Of a DNA stretch of 29,949 bases, positions 16,110-24,879 are shown piece by piece. The translations under genes were made by a program, and so were the position numbers. The notes beneath the pieces were generated by a model. That model searched no databases. It saw nothing but the letters and a program-made list of their open reading frames with translations, and was not told the origin of the DNA. The stretch comes from UBA1494_A sp963973975 (GTDB taxonomy: Bacteria; Bacteroidota; Bacteroidia; Flavobacteriales_E; Vicingaceae), in NCBI GenBank assembly GCA_963973975.1, contig CAXBCF010000030.1, forward strand, positions 1-29,949. Reading direction: 5' to 3'. Position 1 is the first letter of the stretch. Each line of letters starts with the position of its first letter.

Positions 16110-16781
16110 TTAAAATAAGAATCCTAAACGAATACGGCTATTGAAGTTTGGTCCAAAGTTAGAAGAACTTCCATTTGGAGTACTCACTTTAGGGCCTGTA
16201 ACAGGCGTAGACTCAGTATCAGCATTGCTAGTAGTTGCAAAGCCAAACCCTACTTCAGTTCCCATGTATATGTGCTTGCTAAAATACCAATCAGCACCTA
16301 ATAGTAAATTTAAGCCAAGTGTTGTAGAACCATCCTTAACTTCACTTTCTCCTGCAATTGCATCACCTGCTCCATTTAAGCTTTCTTGAGTTTGTGTAGT
16401 GCTAGAAGAAGCGAAATTTAATTCAGCACCTACATAAGGAGACAAACGGTCTGTACCCTCAAAATGCTTTTCAATACCAGGATTGATAGAAAATCCAAAA
16501 CTTGAATTTGTTCCTTCTACTTCAATTTGATTAGGTCCTTGTAATTGAATATCCGTAGTAGATGATGATGAAACAGAAAACCCAACTCTTAGTGCAGTTT
16601 GGCTGTCCATAAAATACCTAAACTTTAGGTTATTAATACTGATAGGATTACCTCCTAATGGAGCGAAATTTACTTCAATGTTCTTTTCTCCGCCTGCAGG
16701 TTTGAAATCCTGAGCTTGTAAGCTTGAAGTAGTGAATACACCAGCAGCAATAGCTGCAATTAATAATACTTTCTTTTTCAT
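16110..16781 (-). CDS. Outer-membrane beta-barrel protein
   Basis: A 223-residue protein with a clear signal peptide (MKKKVLLIAAIAAGVFTTSSLQAQ, cleaved after QAQ) and alternating hydrophobic/polar strands separated by Ser/Thr-rich turns, such as IEVNFAPLGG, KFRYFMDSQTALRVGFSVS, LSPYVGAELNFA, LGLNLLLGADWYF and MGTEVGFGF. It ends in SRIRLGFLF, a C-terminal aromatic strand recognised by the BAM machinery. This fits the 8-strand OmpW/OmpX-like porin-family proteins annotated as outer membrane beta-barrel protein. Cargo or function is unknown. The promoter at 16819-16851 has both elements and gives a leader of about 33 nt, longer than that of most genes here. Confidence 0.85.
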   Translation of the reverse strand: MKKKVLLIAAIAAGVFTTSSLQAQDFKPAGGEKNIEVNFAPLGGNPISINNLKFRYFMDSQTALRVGFSVSSSSTTDIQLQGPNQIEVEGTNSSFGFSINPGIEKHFEGTDRLSPYVGAELNFASSSTTQTQESLNGAGDAIAGESEVKDGSTTLGLNLLLGADWYFSKHIYMGTEVGFGFATTSNADTESTPVTGPKVSTPNGSSSNFGPNFNSRIRLGFLF

Positions 16782-16818
16782 GGTAATAAGTTTTTGTTAG
16801 TTTTAAGTTTAACTGAGA

Positions 16819-16851
16819 CAAACGTAGTAAAAAAAATCATCTACTACCAAA
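16819..16851 (-). promoter_or_regulatory. Promoter of the beta-barrel protein gene
   Basis: Minus strand TTTG (16851-16848), a 21-nt spacer and TACGTTTG (16826-16819): both -33 and -7 elements of the Bacteroidota promoter are intact. Expected transcript start is near 16814. Confidence 0.65.
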
Positions 16852-17256
16852 AAAAGAAATTAAACTTAGCTCATAAACTAATTAATAATGGGTAGTTTAC
16901 ATTAAATTAATTTATCATAACAAGCAAATTTTCAATATCTACAGGGTTTTTAAACCAATTTAATTTTTGTATTTATGATGGTTAACCTCATCAAAAAATT
17001 TTGAACAGCAATTTTGTTCATAATTCAAAATTTTTGGTTAGTTTGAACTAGGTTAAGCATAGCATCAAAAATATATTTTATAGTTAATTTCATAGTCTTA
17101 TCAAAAGAAACCACCTCTTTTTTTTAATCCGTTTTTTTAGCGTAGCTGCTGATTAAACTGTTTATGTCCCCAAATTTTGAACACTATTTTTGTTAAAACT
17201 TTGCTAAAAGAAACTTAAGCTTTAGCAAGGTTCTCTAAAAGTTGGCGCTCAAACTT

Positions 17257-17264
17257 TACTTTTG
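17257..17264 (+). promoter_or_regulatory. -7 box of the DUF3109 gene, directly before its ATG
   Basis: TACTTTTG, then CAAC, then ATG at 17269. The frame is open back to a TTG at 17242, but that would place the promoter inside the gene, which supports the later start. Confidence 0.65.
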
Positions 17265-17268
17265 CAAC

Positions 17269-17856
17269 ATGATTCAAGTTGACGATGTATTGCTTTCAGA
17301 AGCACTTTTTGATAATTATTTTGTTTGTGATTTAAACGCCTGCAAAGGAGCTTGCTGTGTAGAAGGTGATGCTGGTGCACCCTTAGAAATTGATGAAATT
17401 GATAAGATCGAAGCCAATCTCGATGACATTCTACCTTTTTTAAATGATAAAGGAAGAGCAACCATTAAACAACAAGGGGTTTTTGAGGTTGAAGCCGATG
17501 GAGAATATGTTACCCCATTAAACAACGGAAAAGAATGTGCATTTACCATTTTCGATGATAATGGCATTGCAAAATGTGGTATGGAAGCAGCTTACAGAGC
17601 TGGGAAAACTGACTTTAAAAAACCATCTTCTTGTCATTTATACCCCATTCGAATTACTAAACTAAAGCACTACGAAGCACTAAACTACCACGAGTGGGGA
17701 ATTTGCAAGCCAGCATGCGATTGTGGAAGTAAATTGCAAGTTAAAGTTTATCAGTTTTTAAAAGAGCCGCTAATTAGCAAATATGGTACTGAGTGGTTTC
17801 AACAGCTAGTAGAAGTTGATGCGCTGTTAGAAAAGGAAAGAGTGAAAGGAAACTAA
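17269..17856 (+). CDS. DUF3109 family cysteine-rich protein
   Basis: A 195-residue cytoplasmic protein, starting MIQVDDVLLSEALFDNYF. Three cysteine groups suggest metal or iron-sulfur binding: CDLNACKGACC near the start, a middle group with C in KECAFTIF, AKCGME and PSSCHLYPIRI, and CKPACDCGSK near the end. The family is widespread and single-copy in Bacteroidota, and distantly resembles YkgJ-type zinc/iron-chelating domains; its function is not established. I chose the ATG at 17269 over the upstream TTG (17242) because the family begins at MIQVDD and a -7 box covers the extra codons. A hairpin (17199-17230) lies upstream and could be a regulator site. It converges with the RND gene across 270 bp. 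Confidence 0.88.
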   Translation: MIQVDDVLLSEALFDNYFVCDLNACKGACCVEGDAGAPLEIDEIDKIEANLDDILPFLNDKGRATIKQQGVFEVEADGEYVTPLNNGKECAFTIFDDNGIAKCGMEAAYRAGKTDFKKPSSCHLYPIRITKLKHYEALNYHEWGICKPACDCGSKLQVKVYQFLKEPLISKYGTEWFQQLVEVDALLEKERVKGN

Positions 17857-17859
17857 AAA

Positions 17860-17880
17860 TATGAAATCTGAAACTGGAAA
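17860..17880 (+). repeat. Three-unit heptad array after the DUF3109 gene
   Basis: TATGAAA, TCTGAAA and CTGGAAA in strict 7-nt steps, starting 4 nt past the stop. The unit form is that of the array beside cysN (11674-11749). The remaining gap to 18126 holds a weak hairpin (ACTTAA 18045-18050 with TTAAGT 18071-18076 around AGCC / GGCT) and no gene that I can defend. Confidence 0.5.
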
Positions 17881-18126
17881 AAATAATTGCGAATCAAGAA
17901 TTATTAATTGGTAGTTTATAATTTTTAATCAGATTTCGGGAAAAATAGTGAATCTGCATCTTATCCCAAATTTATTTTTAAATGCCGTTAATAAAGTTCA
18001 TCCATCCTTTCCTTTTGGAAAATTAATTAAAAATCATTTTACAAACTTAAGAGCCAAGCAGGCTGGGATTTTAAGTAACATTTGGTTTAACTGTAAAGTA
18101 TAACATACTGAGTTATCACACAAAAT

Positions 18127-21100
18127 TTAATTCAACTGAAAAATGCGCTTTTTGAACAGTCTCAACTTGATTCTATAAACCAAATAGTAACAAACCGGCA
18201 CAATCACTAAAGTAAGGAAGGTTGCGAAAGTCAATCCAAAAATAACCGTCCATGCGAGTGGTCCCCAAAATATAACATTGTCACCACCAACATAAATGTC
18301 GGGATTGTAATTGGTAAATAGTCCAAAAAAGTCGATGTTTAATCCAATTGCCAATGGAATTAATCCCAATACCGTTGTAATCGCTGTCAATAATACTGGT
18401 CTTAACCTCGCTTTTCCACCCGCAACAATAATTTCAAAAATTTCCTTTCTTGGTAACAATTGCTCTTTTTCAGCTCCCAATTCTTCTTTTCTCCTGTCCA
18501 GCAAAATGTCTGTATAATCAATCAATACCACTCCATTATTCACAACAATTCCCGCTAAGGAAATGATTCCCAACATGGTCATCAAGATCACAAAATTCAT
18601 GTTGAAAATAACAATCCCAAGAAATACTCCTATAAAACTCAATAAGATTGCCAACAAAATAATGAGTGGTTTTGACATGGAGTTAAACTGCAGCACCAAC
18701 AACAAAATAATCATTGCTAAACCACTTGCCAAAGCTCCCAAAAGAAAATTCATATTATCTTCCTGCTCTTCAATTTCCCCTGTAAATTTATAAGCTACAT
18801 CTTTTCGGAGTTCAAAGTCTTTAAGCTGTAATTTCACTTGATTGACGATTTCATTTCCATTAAACCCAGGTAAAACACCTGAATAAAGTGTAACCACTCG
18901 CTTTAAATCTTTGTGTTTTATGGCACTAAATGTGGATATGTTCTTTGGCTCTGCAATTGAGGAAACTGGAATTTCTTTCAGTTGACCGGAAGCTGGATCT
19001 CTGAAAATAATATTTTGATTGAATAAGGAATTCATGTTGTATCGGTTTGCTTCGTTGAAGCGAACATATATATCATAATCTTCTCCAAATTCCTTGTAAA
19101 CTCCCGCTTTACTACCAAAAATAGACTGCCTCAACTGATTTCCAACTTGACTTGCTGAAACACCAAGCTCTCCTGCTTTTTCACGATTGATGTGAACCTC
19201 CATAGAAGGTTTATCTTTGTTTACATCTATTTTCAATTCTTCAATCCCCGCTATGTTAGATGAATTAATGTATGCACGCATCTCCTCTGCGGTTTTAATT
19301 AAATCCACATAATCTTTCCCTAAAATTTCAATGTTAACAGGATATCCAACTGGAGGGCCAGCTGCATCTTTTTCTACAGATATAGAAACTCCGGGATAAA
19401 TTCCTCTGAGTGCTTCTTGCACTTTTTTTCGAAGCTCTTCACTGTCTTTTCCTCTTCTATATTTAAACTCTCTTAATGAAACTGTTACCTTTCCTCTGTG
19501 TGGCATTTCAGCTTGAGAGCCTCCATCTGTTTGAGGGTTTCCTGCACCTTCACCAACCTGAGAAACAGCAGACTCCACCATGAAGTTATAACCTTCGTCA
19601 TCATACTCTTCAGCTAAAACAACATCGTAAACCCTTTTTTCAATTGATTTGGTAATCTCATTGGTCTTTTCGATATCTGTCCCTTGAGGATATTCAATAT
19701 AAACAATGATTTGATTGGGTTTATTATCCGGAAAAAATTCCACCTTCGGTGATGCAATTCCAACCAAAATAATTGAAAAAATAAATAAACCGAATGTACC
19801 AAATAGGAATGCATAAGCTCTTTTCCCTTTGAGTGCAAAACGCAAGGCTTTTTTATATCCATTCTCCAATCTAACTAATGTCATTCTTTGAAAACGATTG
19901 GCTGCTCCCATCAAGAAGTATTTATACACCCAAAACATAATGGCAGTGAAAATCATGACATTGCCAAGGCCTCTGAGTGCTGAATCAGAAAACAACATGA
20001 GACTTCCAAAAATTACCAGTATTAATGATACTCGAATCAATTGCTTTTTGCTCATTGATTTCTCTTCAATATCCATTAATCTAGAAACCAAAACAGAATT
20101 AATCAGTAATGCAACAAACAAGGATGACCCTAAAACAATAGATAGTGTAATTGGAAAAATCATCATAAATGATCCAATCACGCCTGGCCAAAATCCCAAG
20201 GGTAGAAATGCAGCTACCGTTGTTAAAGTCGATATTATAATGGGATAAGCAATCTCCGCCACTCCTTGTTTGGCAGCCTGAATTCGGCTCATTCCTTCTT
20301 CTTCCATCAAACGATACACGTTTTCAACTACCACAATTCCGTTATCCACCAACATTCCTAAGCCCATCACCAAAGCAAAAAGCACCATTGTATTCATGGT
20401 ATAACCAATTGCATTAATAATGATGAAAGAAATGAACATGGACATTGGAATAGCAAAACCAACAAACAAAGCATTCCTAAATCCCAAGAAAAACATCAAA
20501 ACGGTTACCACCAGAATAATCCCAAAAATGATGTTATTCACTAAATCATTTACTTGATTGATTGTTTTGGTTGACTGATCATTGGCAATTGTGACTTTTA
20601 AATCACTTGGGAAGTCATTTTCTATGGCATCAGCTACAATTTTTCCAATTTTATTTGCTGCTTCCACCATGTTTTTCCCACCGCGCTTTTTAACATCGAG
20701 CATCACCACATTTTCTCCAAATTCTCTAGCATAAGTTGTTTTATCGCCTTCTTTAAAACTCACTTCAGCAATGTCTTTTAAGTACACTGCACCTTTTTCG
20801 TTTTTCACAACAAAATTATTCAGGTCGGTTGGTTGATCAATTTCTCCTAAAACTCTAATAGTGCGTTGCTGTCCATTACTTACTAAATTACCCGCTGATA
20901 TTGTAACATTTCCGTTTGAAATAGCATTTATCACATCGCCAAAACTCACTTTAGCAGCCATCATTTTATAAATGTCTACAGCAACTTCCACTTCTTTTTT
21001 CTGCGCACCACGAATATCAGCTTGCTTTATTTCAGAGAGTTGTTCAATTCTATCTTCCAGAATTTCTGCAAAATCTTTTAGCTTATCTACCGGATAGTTT

Positions 21101-21585
21101 CCCGAAATGTTTACATTCAAAATGGGCATTTCTTCCGAAAAGTTTAAGTCAAAAATATTGGGCTCTACTTTTGCGCCATTGAAAGTAGGCCAATCTTCTC
21201 CAGACTTTACTACATCCACTTCATCTTTCACTTTTTGCTTGGCACTTTCCACCTCAATGTCTTCATCAAACTCAACGATAATAATTCCATAATCCTGCTG
21301 AGATGTTGAAGTAACCTCAACAACATTGCTCACATTTTCAACCGCTTCTTCAATCGGATCGGTAATTAATCGCTCAATATCTTCAGCAGTATTTCCCGGA
21401 TAAGGCGTACTGATGTAAATTTTAGTTTCTACAATTTCGGGAAAACTTTCACGTGGAAGTGAATTATAAGAACCTATTCCTGCTATTAATAGAATTGCAA
21501 TGATTACATAGATAATCGTTTGATTTTCTATTGCCCAGGAAGATATTTTAAATTCTTTTTGTGCTTTTTTCTTCAGCTCGTTCAT
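18127..21585 (-). CDS. RND efflux transporter, inner-membrane permease
   Basis: A 1152-residue RND pump (AcrB/MexB-like) that drives export across both membranes with proton flow, together with the adaptor and TolC protein encoded just upstream. Features: TM1 near 23-40, a first periplasmic loop with PYPGNTAEDIERLITDPIE, the TM2-TM4 block (350-430) ending in GLGMLVDNGIVVVENVYR, a mid-protein repeat of the layout, and TM10 GIVVNNGVVLIDYTD. The TM4 aspartate pair of AcrB (D407-D408) appears as D414-N415 and the TM10 lysine position as Asn, so the proton relay differs from AcrB. Substrate (drug, bile-like or lipid compound) cannot be told. It is 7 nt from the adaptor gene and last in the operon. 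Confidence 0.95.
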   Translation of the reverse strand: MNELKKKAQKEFKISSWAIENQTIIYVIIAILLIAGIGSYNSLPRESFPEIVETKIYISTPYPGNTAEDIERLITDPIEEAVENVSNVVEVTSTSQQDYGIIIVEFDEDIEVESAKQKVKDEVDVVKSGEDWPTFNGAKVEPNIFDLNFSEEMPILNVNISGNYPVDKLKDFAEILEDRIEQLSEIKQADIRGAQKKEVEVAVDIYKMMAAKVSFGDVINAISNGNVTISAGNLVSNGQQRTIRVLGEIDQPTDLNNFVVKNEKGAVYLKDIAEVSFKEGDKTTYAREFGENVVMLDVKKRGGKNMVEAANKIGKIVADAIENDFPSDLKVTIANDQSTKTINQVNDLVNNIIFGIILVVTVLMFFLGFRNALFVGFAIPMSMFISFIIINAIGYTMNTMVLFALVMGLGMLVDNGIVVVENVYRLMEEEGMSRIQAAKQGVAEIAYPIIISTLTTVAAFLPLGFWPGVIGSFMMIFPITLSIVLGSSLFVALLINSVLVSRLMDIEEKSMSKKQLIRVSLILVIFGSLMLFSDSALRGLGNVMIFTAIMFWVYKYFLMGAANRFQRMTLVRLENGYKKALRFALKGKRAYAFLFGTFGLFIFSIILVGIASPKVEFFPDNKPNQIIVYIEYPQGTDIEKTNEITKSIEKRVYDVVLAEEYDDEGYNFMVESAVSQVGEGAGNPQTDGGSQAEMPHRGKVTVSLREFKYRRGKDSEELRKKVQEALRGIYPGVSISVEKDAAGPPVGYPVNIEILGKDYVDLIKTAEEMRAYINSSNIAGIEELKIDVNKDKPSMEVHINREKAGELGVSASQVGNQLRQSIFGSKAGVYKEFGEDYDIYVRFNEANRYNMNSLFNQNIIFRDPASGQLKEIPVSSIAEPKNISTFSAIKHKDLKRVVTLYSGVLPGFNGNEIVNQVKLQLKDFELRKDVAYKFTGEIEEQEDNMNFLLGALASGLAMIILLLVLQFNSMSKPLIILLAILLSFIGVFLGIVIFNMNFVILMTMLGIISLAGIVVNNGVVLIDYTDILLDRRKEELGAEKEQLLPRKEIFEIIVAGGKARLRPVLLTAITTVLGLIPLAIGLNIDFFGLFTNYNPDIYVGGDNVIFWGPLAWTVIFGLTFATFLTLVIVPVCYYLVYRIKLRLFKKRIFQLN

Positions 21586-21592
21586 CGAGTAC

Positions 21593-22765
21593 TTAGTTTA
21601 AAATTTCTACTTTTTGACCATCCAAAACAGTTCTAGCTCCTTCTACAATTACCGATTCTCCTGCTTTTAATCCTTCGAGTACTTCAACCATTTCGCCTTG
21701 AGCGGTTCCCAATTTGATAAAAGTCCGTTTTACAACTGCTGTGTTTTTAACCTTGTCGTTCGCGACATAGATAAATTTATTTCCATCGGCATCTTCAGAA
21801 ACAATGTTTTGAGGAATCAATAAAGCAGAATCAGCTGAATAATCGTTAATCATCAGCTTGGCGTTCATGTTTGGTTTTATTTCCCAATCTTTATTTTCTA
21901 CCAATGCTTCCACTCTAAATGAGCGGTTGGCAGCTTTGATGAAATTTCCTGCTAATGCAATTTGAGCTTTCAAGGTATCTTTCAACACAGGAACAATCAC
22001 ATTTAAATTTCGCTCCTTGCTTACCGACTGAATGTATGCTTCTGGAACATCTGCTTCCACATACATTTTATCTAAATTGACAATGCGCATGATGCCACTT
22101 TGTCCCGGAGCCACAAGATTTCCTGCTTCTGTTATAATTTCATCAATCAAGCCTGAAAATGGAGCTGTGATTGTTGTTTTTGCTAATTGTGCATTTAACT
22201 GACTCACTAACTTTTCTTGGGCTTCGTAGCTTGCTTTAGCTTGCAACAATTGAATTTCAGAGCCAATTTTTTGATTCCAAAGTTTCTCTTGTCGCTCAAA
22301 AGTCGTTTTCATTAGCTCAGCCTGAACCTCAGCTTGGTATAATTGCTGTGACAACCCCCCATCATCAATTCTAGCTAAAACTTGTCCTTTGCTCACTCGA
22401 TCGCCTGAATTGACTAGAATCTCATTTAAAATTCCACCATATTCTGCAAAGAGCATTACATTTTGCTTGGAATCAAAACTTCCTTGCACCTCAATGTAAT
22501 GTTTGAATTTTTTCGGTTCCACATCATATTTTGAAACCAAAGGCAATCGCTGAACTGTGTCTAACTTTGAGATTGCTTGTGCCAATTTTTCTAATTGCTT
22601 GGCAATTTCACTTTGTTTTCCAGCCAATTCATTTCTTACTTCTTTTAGCTCTGATAGATCATTGCTCTTCAATGCCTTTTCAACAGAGCGTTCCTCCTTT
22701 TTTGAACCGCAAGCAGTCAAGAATAAGGCTGTTACTAAAATCAGGATAAAGTTTATTTTCTTCAT
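21593..22765 (-). CDS. RND efflux periplasmic adaptor (membrane fusion lipoprotein)
   Basis: A 390-residue HlyD/AcrA-type adaptor that links the RND pump to the TolC channel. The signal MKKINFILILVTALFLTACG gives a lipidated cysteine at C19. A short coiled stretch (about 27-70, LSELKEVRNELAGKQSEIAKQ) precedes the family core: a biotinyl-lipoyl-like half (GGILNEILVNSGDRVSKGQVLARIDDG), an alpha-helical hairpin (about 135-190), the second lipoyl half (TTITAPFSGLIDEIITEAGNLVAPGQ) and the beta-barrel and membrane-proximal domains to the end. The extra N-terminal coil before the lipoyl domain is typical of the Bacteroidota form. It lies 2 nt from tolC and 7 nt from the permease gene. Confidence 0.95.
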   Translation of the reverse strand: MKKINFILILVTALFLTACGSKKEERSVEKALKSNDLSELKEVRNELAGKQSEIAKQLEKLAQAISKLDTVQRLPLVSKYDVEPKKFKHYIEVQGSFDSKQNVMLFAEYGGILNEILVNSGDRVSKGQVLARIDDGGLSQQLYQAEVQAELMKTTFERQEKLWNQKIGSEIQLLQAKASYEAQEKLVSQLNAQLAKTTITAPFSGLIDEIITEAGNLVAPGQSGIMRIVNLDKMYVEADVPEAYIQSVSKERNLNVIVPVLKDTLKAQIALAGNFIKAANRSFRVEALVENKDWEIKPNMNAKLMINDYSADSALLIPQNIVSEDADGNKFIYVANDKVKNTAVVKRTFIKLGTAQGEMVEVLEGLKAGESVIVEGARTVLDGQKVEILN

Positions 22766-22767
22766 TT

Positions 22768-24132
22768 TTAATAGTTATTAAGTGCTTGGTCCAAGTTTGA
22801 TTTTGCATTGATTAATTGCAAGGCTGAATTGATGTAATTGCCTTGAATTTCAATCAATTGATTATTTGCTTGTGTTAATTCCAAGCTGGTACTAATTCCC
22901 TCTTGGTATTTAATTTTTGTTTTATCGAAAATGCTTTGAGCTAATTTGAGGTTGTCTTCAGCAGAGCGATACTGACTAAGCGCATAGGTGTATTCTGCCT
23001 TTGAATTTGCCGCTTGAATTTTTAATTGCTGCGTGACTTGCTCTTTTGCAATCCCCATTTGCTCTACCTCAATTTTTGCTTGCTGCGTTTTGTGATGTCT
23101 TCCGAAACTTGAGAAGATTGGCATTGTAAGGTTCAAACCATAAACTTGAGTTGGAAACCATGGAGCATCACCTAAAAAGTTAAACTCTTGGCTAAAGGAG
23201 TTTTGTTGATAGCTGTAAAACGCCGATAACTTTGGCAAGTAAAACGACTTTTGCTGTTTTAGCAACAATTCCGAAGCTTTTTCTTGGGTATTTATAATTT
23301 TATAGTCGATGTGGTTGCTTAAATCCAAGTCCTTTTCGATGAAGGATTGTTGTAAGTTTGGCTGAATTAGTTGATCTAAGGTTTCACTTAATTCCACTTG
23401 ATTCTCGATTGGAATTCCCAAAATAAATTTGAATTGGTTGCGACTGATTTCAGCTTTTCGTATCCCATTTTCAAGGGTATTTTTTGAAATTTGAACTAAA
23501 AGTGCTAATTGATCTCGGTCTTGCTCTTCCACAAAACCATTTTCATAAAGCGCTTCAACTTCTACTAAATTTTGCTCCAAGCTTTTAGTGTTATCCTCAA
23601 GCACTTTCACATTTTCTTCACTTACTAACACCATTCCATAAGCCTGAGTCACCATTTGGCGTATGTCGTATTCTGTTTTTGTTTGATCGTTTTTGGAAAG
23701 CTCTAAATAAACTCTACTAGCTTGTAATCCAACAAAGTATGAACCATCGAAAATAAGCTGAGAAGCTCGAATGTCTACTCCCATTTGTTGTTTAACTCCA
23801 AACACCACTTCTGCAAACTCTCCTTCATTCCCCCCGAAAAACTCTGCCGGAACGAGCTGAACAGGAAGTTCAATGAAATTTTGATAGCTTCCGGAAGCAT
23901 TTACCTGAGGCAGTCCTGTAGAAATGGTTTCTTTTACTACTCGTTTAGATTTTTCTACTTCCTTGGCAGCATTTCTAGCAGCATAGCCATTTTCAATGGC
24001 ATAGGCCTGGGCTTGTTCTAAGGTAAATATTTGTGCAGCACTCTGGGCTTGCTCTTGGCCAATTACAGAAATGCTAAAAAGCTGAGAAAGTAAAAGTCCT
24101 ACAAATAAATTGATTGTCTTTATCTTACACAT
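22768..24132 (-). CDS. TolC-family outer-membrane efflux protein
   Basis: A 454-residue outer-membrane channel protein with a signal peptide (MCKIKTINLFVGLLLSQLFSISVIGQ). It shows the duplicated long-helix layout of TolC: FTLEQAQAYAIENGYAARNAAKEVEKSK at the start, and in the second half LLLKQQKSFYLPKLSAFYSYQ, LNLTMPIFSSFGRH and IKYQEGISTSLELTQANNQL. It should form the exit duct of the RND pump encoded downstream. The start overlaps the last 8 bp of tetR, implying coupled expression, and the adaptor begins 2 nt after its stop. Confidence 0.95.
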   Translation of the reverse strand: MCKIKTINLFVGLLLSQLFSISVIGQEQAQSAAQIFTLEQAQAYAIENGYAARNAAKEVEKSKRVVKETISTGLPQVNASGSYQNFIELPVQLVPAEFFGGNEGEFAEVVFGVKQQMGVDIRASQLIFDGSYFVGLQASRVYLELSKNDQTKTEYDIRQMVTQAYGMVLVSEENVKVLEDNTKSLEQNLVEVEALYENGFVEEQDRDQLALLVQISKNTLENGIRKAEISRNQFKFILGIPIENQVELSETLDQLIQPNLQQSFIEKDLDLSNHIDYKIINTQEKASELLLKQQKSFYLPKLSAFYSYQQNSFSQEFNFLGDAPWFPTQVYGLNLTMPIFSSFGRHHKTQQAKIEVEQMGIAKEQVTQQLKIQAANSKAEYTYALSQYRSAEDNLKLAQSIFDKTKIKYQEGISTSLELTQANNQLIEIQGNYINSALQLINAKSNLDQALNNY

Positions 24133-24733
24133 TGTCTTGACTAAATTTTTCTTTTAAATAATTTCTTCCTGTGCCACTTGCGATTCCACGAATGTGGTAG
24201 CGCATCATCTCGGTATGAATTTCTATACGGGAATAAGTCTCATCAGAGAAATAATCCGGATCGATGATGGTATTGATCATGGCCAAGTAAAAATGAGCCA
24301 CGATTTCAGCATTCATGTTGTCGCGATACAAGCCTTCTTTAATTCCAGCTTCTATATTTGCTTTAATGTTTTTGTAGATGAATTCTACTTTGTGTTTGTT
24401 CCAAACTGACCATGCTTCTAAATGGTATTTTTTCAAATCAAACATAACAGATGGATGAAGGTCTTTCATTTGAGCACCTACAAACTTGGTTAAGTCCATC
24501 AATTTATCGATTGCATTCATTTCAGTGTGAAATAGGTCACAAATGCAATTTTGCTCTTTCTCGATTTGTTGATTCACTACTTTCTTTACCAAGTCTTTTT
24601 TGTTTTCGCAATATTGGTAAAGTGTTTTCTTCGACATGCCCAATTGCCTTGAAACATCATCCATGGTCATGCTTTTGATGCCATATCGGATAAATAGTTC
24701 TCCGGCCTTTGTAATTACTTCATTTTCTTCCAT
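24125..24733 (-). CDS. TetR/AcrR-family transcriptional regulator of the efflux operon
   Basis: A 202-residue repressor-type protein. The N-terminal helix-turn-helix is clear: GIKSMTMDDVSRQLGMSKKTLYQYCENKKDLVKKVV. The remaining part is an alpha-helical ligand-binding domain with no recognisable specificity. The start is set at the ATG 24731-24733: the frame continues to a TTG at 24754, but that TTG is part of the -7 box TAAGTTTG (24759-24752), so the longer form would begin inside the promoter. It is first in the operon, followed by tolC (overlapping 8 bp), adaptor and permease, a layout in which the TetR protein usually represses its own operon. Confidence 0.93.
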   Translation of the reverse strand: MEENEVITKAGELFIRYGIKSMTMDDVSRQLGMSKKTLYQYCENKKDLVKKVVNQQIEKEQNCICDLFHTEMNAIDKLMDLTKFVGAQMKDLHPSVMFDLKKYHLEAWSVWNKHKVEFIYKNIKANIEAGIKEGLYRDNMNAEIVAHFYLAMINTIIDPDYFSDETYSRIEIHTEMMRYHIRGIASGTGRNYLKEKFSQDNV

Positions 24734-24751
24734 AAAGGGATTTTGTGGCGG

Positions 24752-24759
24752 CAAACTTA
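24752..24759 (-). promoter_or_regulatory. -7 box of the tetR-efflux operon
   Basis: Minus strand TAAGTTTG, 18 nt before the tetR ATG (leader about 14 nt). The region 21 nt upstream is TTTC rather than TTTG and falls in the candidate operator. Confidence 0.6.
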
Positions 24760-24760
24760 A

Positions 24761-24805
24761 GAAACATTTTAAACACAGGAAACATTTTTAATTATTTTTG
24801 TTTCC
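24761..24805. promoter_or_regulatory. Candidate TetR operator overlapping the -33 region
   Basis: GAAACATTTT occurs twice in the same direction (24761-24770 and 24779-24788, 18 bp apart), and the second copy forms an inverted repeat GGAAACA-N14-TGTTTCC (24778-24784 and 24799-24805). Its place over the expected -33 region of the tetR promoter suits autorepression. This is inferred from position and symmetry only. Confidence 0.45.
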
Positions 24806-24879
24806 GCGGTTTAAAAGGAGGATAAATGGTTGGAGGGATGGGGGAATAATCTAAATGCTATGGAGCTTAACTATCAAAA

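Larger units (their letters stand above)
16782..17268. other. Gene-free 487-bp divergent intergenic region with inverted repeats
   Basis: No convincing gene is visible. It holds the barrel-protein promoter (16819-16851), a 12-bp inverted repeat AAAAATTTTGAA / TTCAAAATTTTT (16994-17005 and 17024-17035) flanked by TAACC / GGTTA, and a 10-bp stem CTTTGCTAAA / TTTAGCAAGG with one wobble (17199-17208 and 17221-17230), before the DUF3109 promoter. Confidence 0.6.

Noticed and set aside
17242..17268. Longer DUF3109 protein starting at TTG 17242
   Set aside because: The family begins at MIQVDD and the added codons cover the -7 box.
17948..18103. A 51-codon GTG-start frame on the plus strand between the DUF3109 and RND genes
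   Set aside because: No promoter box, no recognisable domain, and a hairpin overlaps it; length is within chance for the region.
24734..24754. Longer TetR protein starting at TTG 24754
   Set aside because: The TTG is the last part of the -7 box TAAGTTTG; the ATG at 24733 fits the family.
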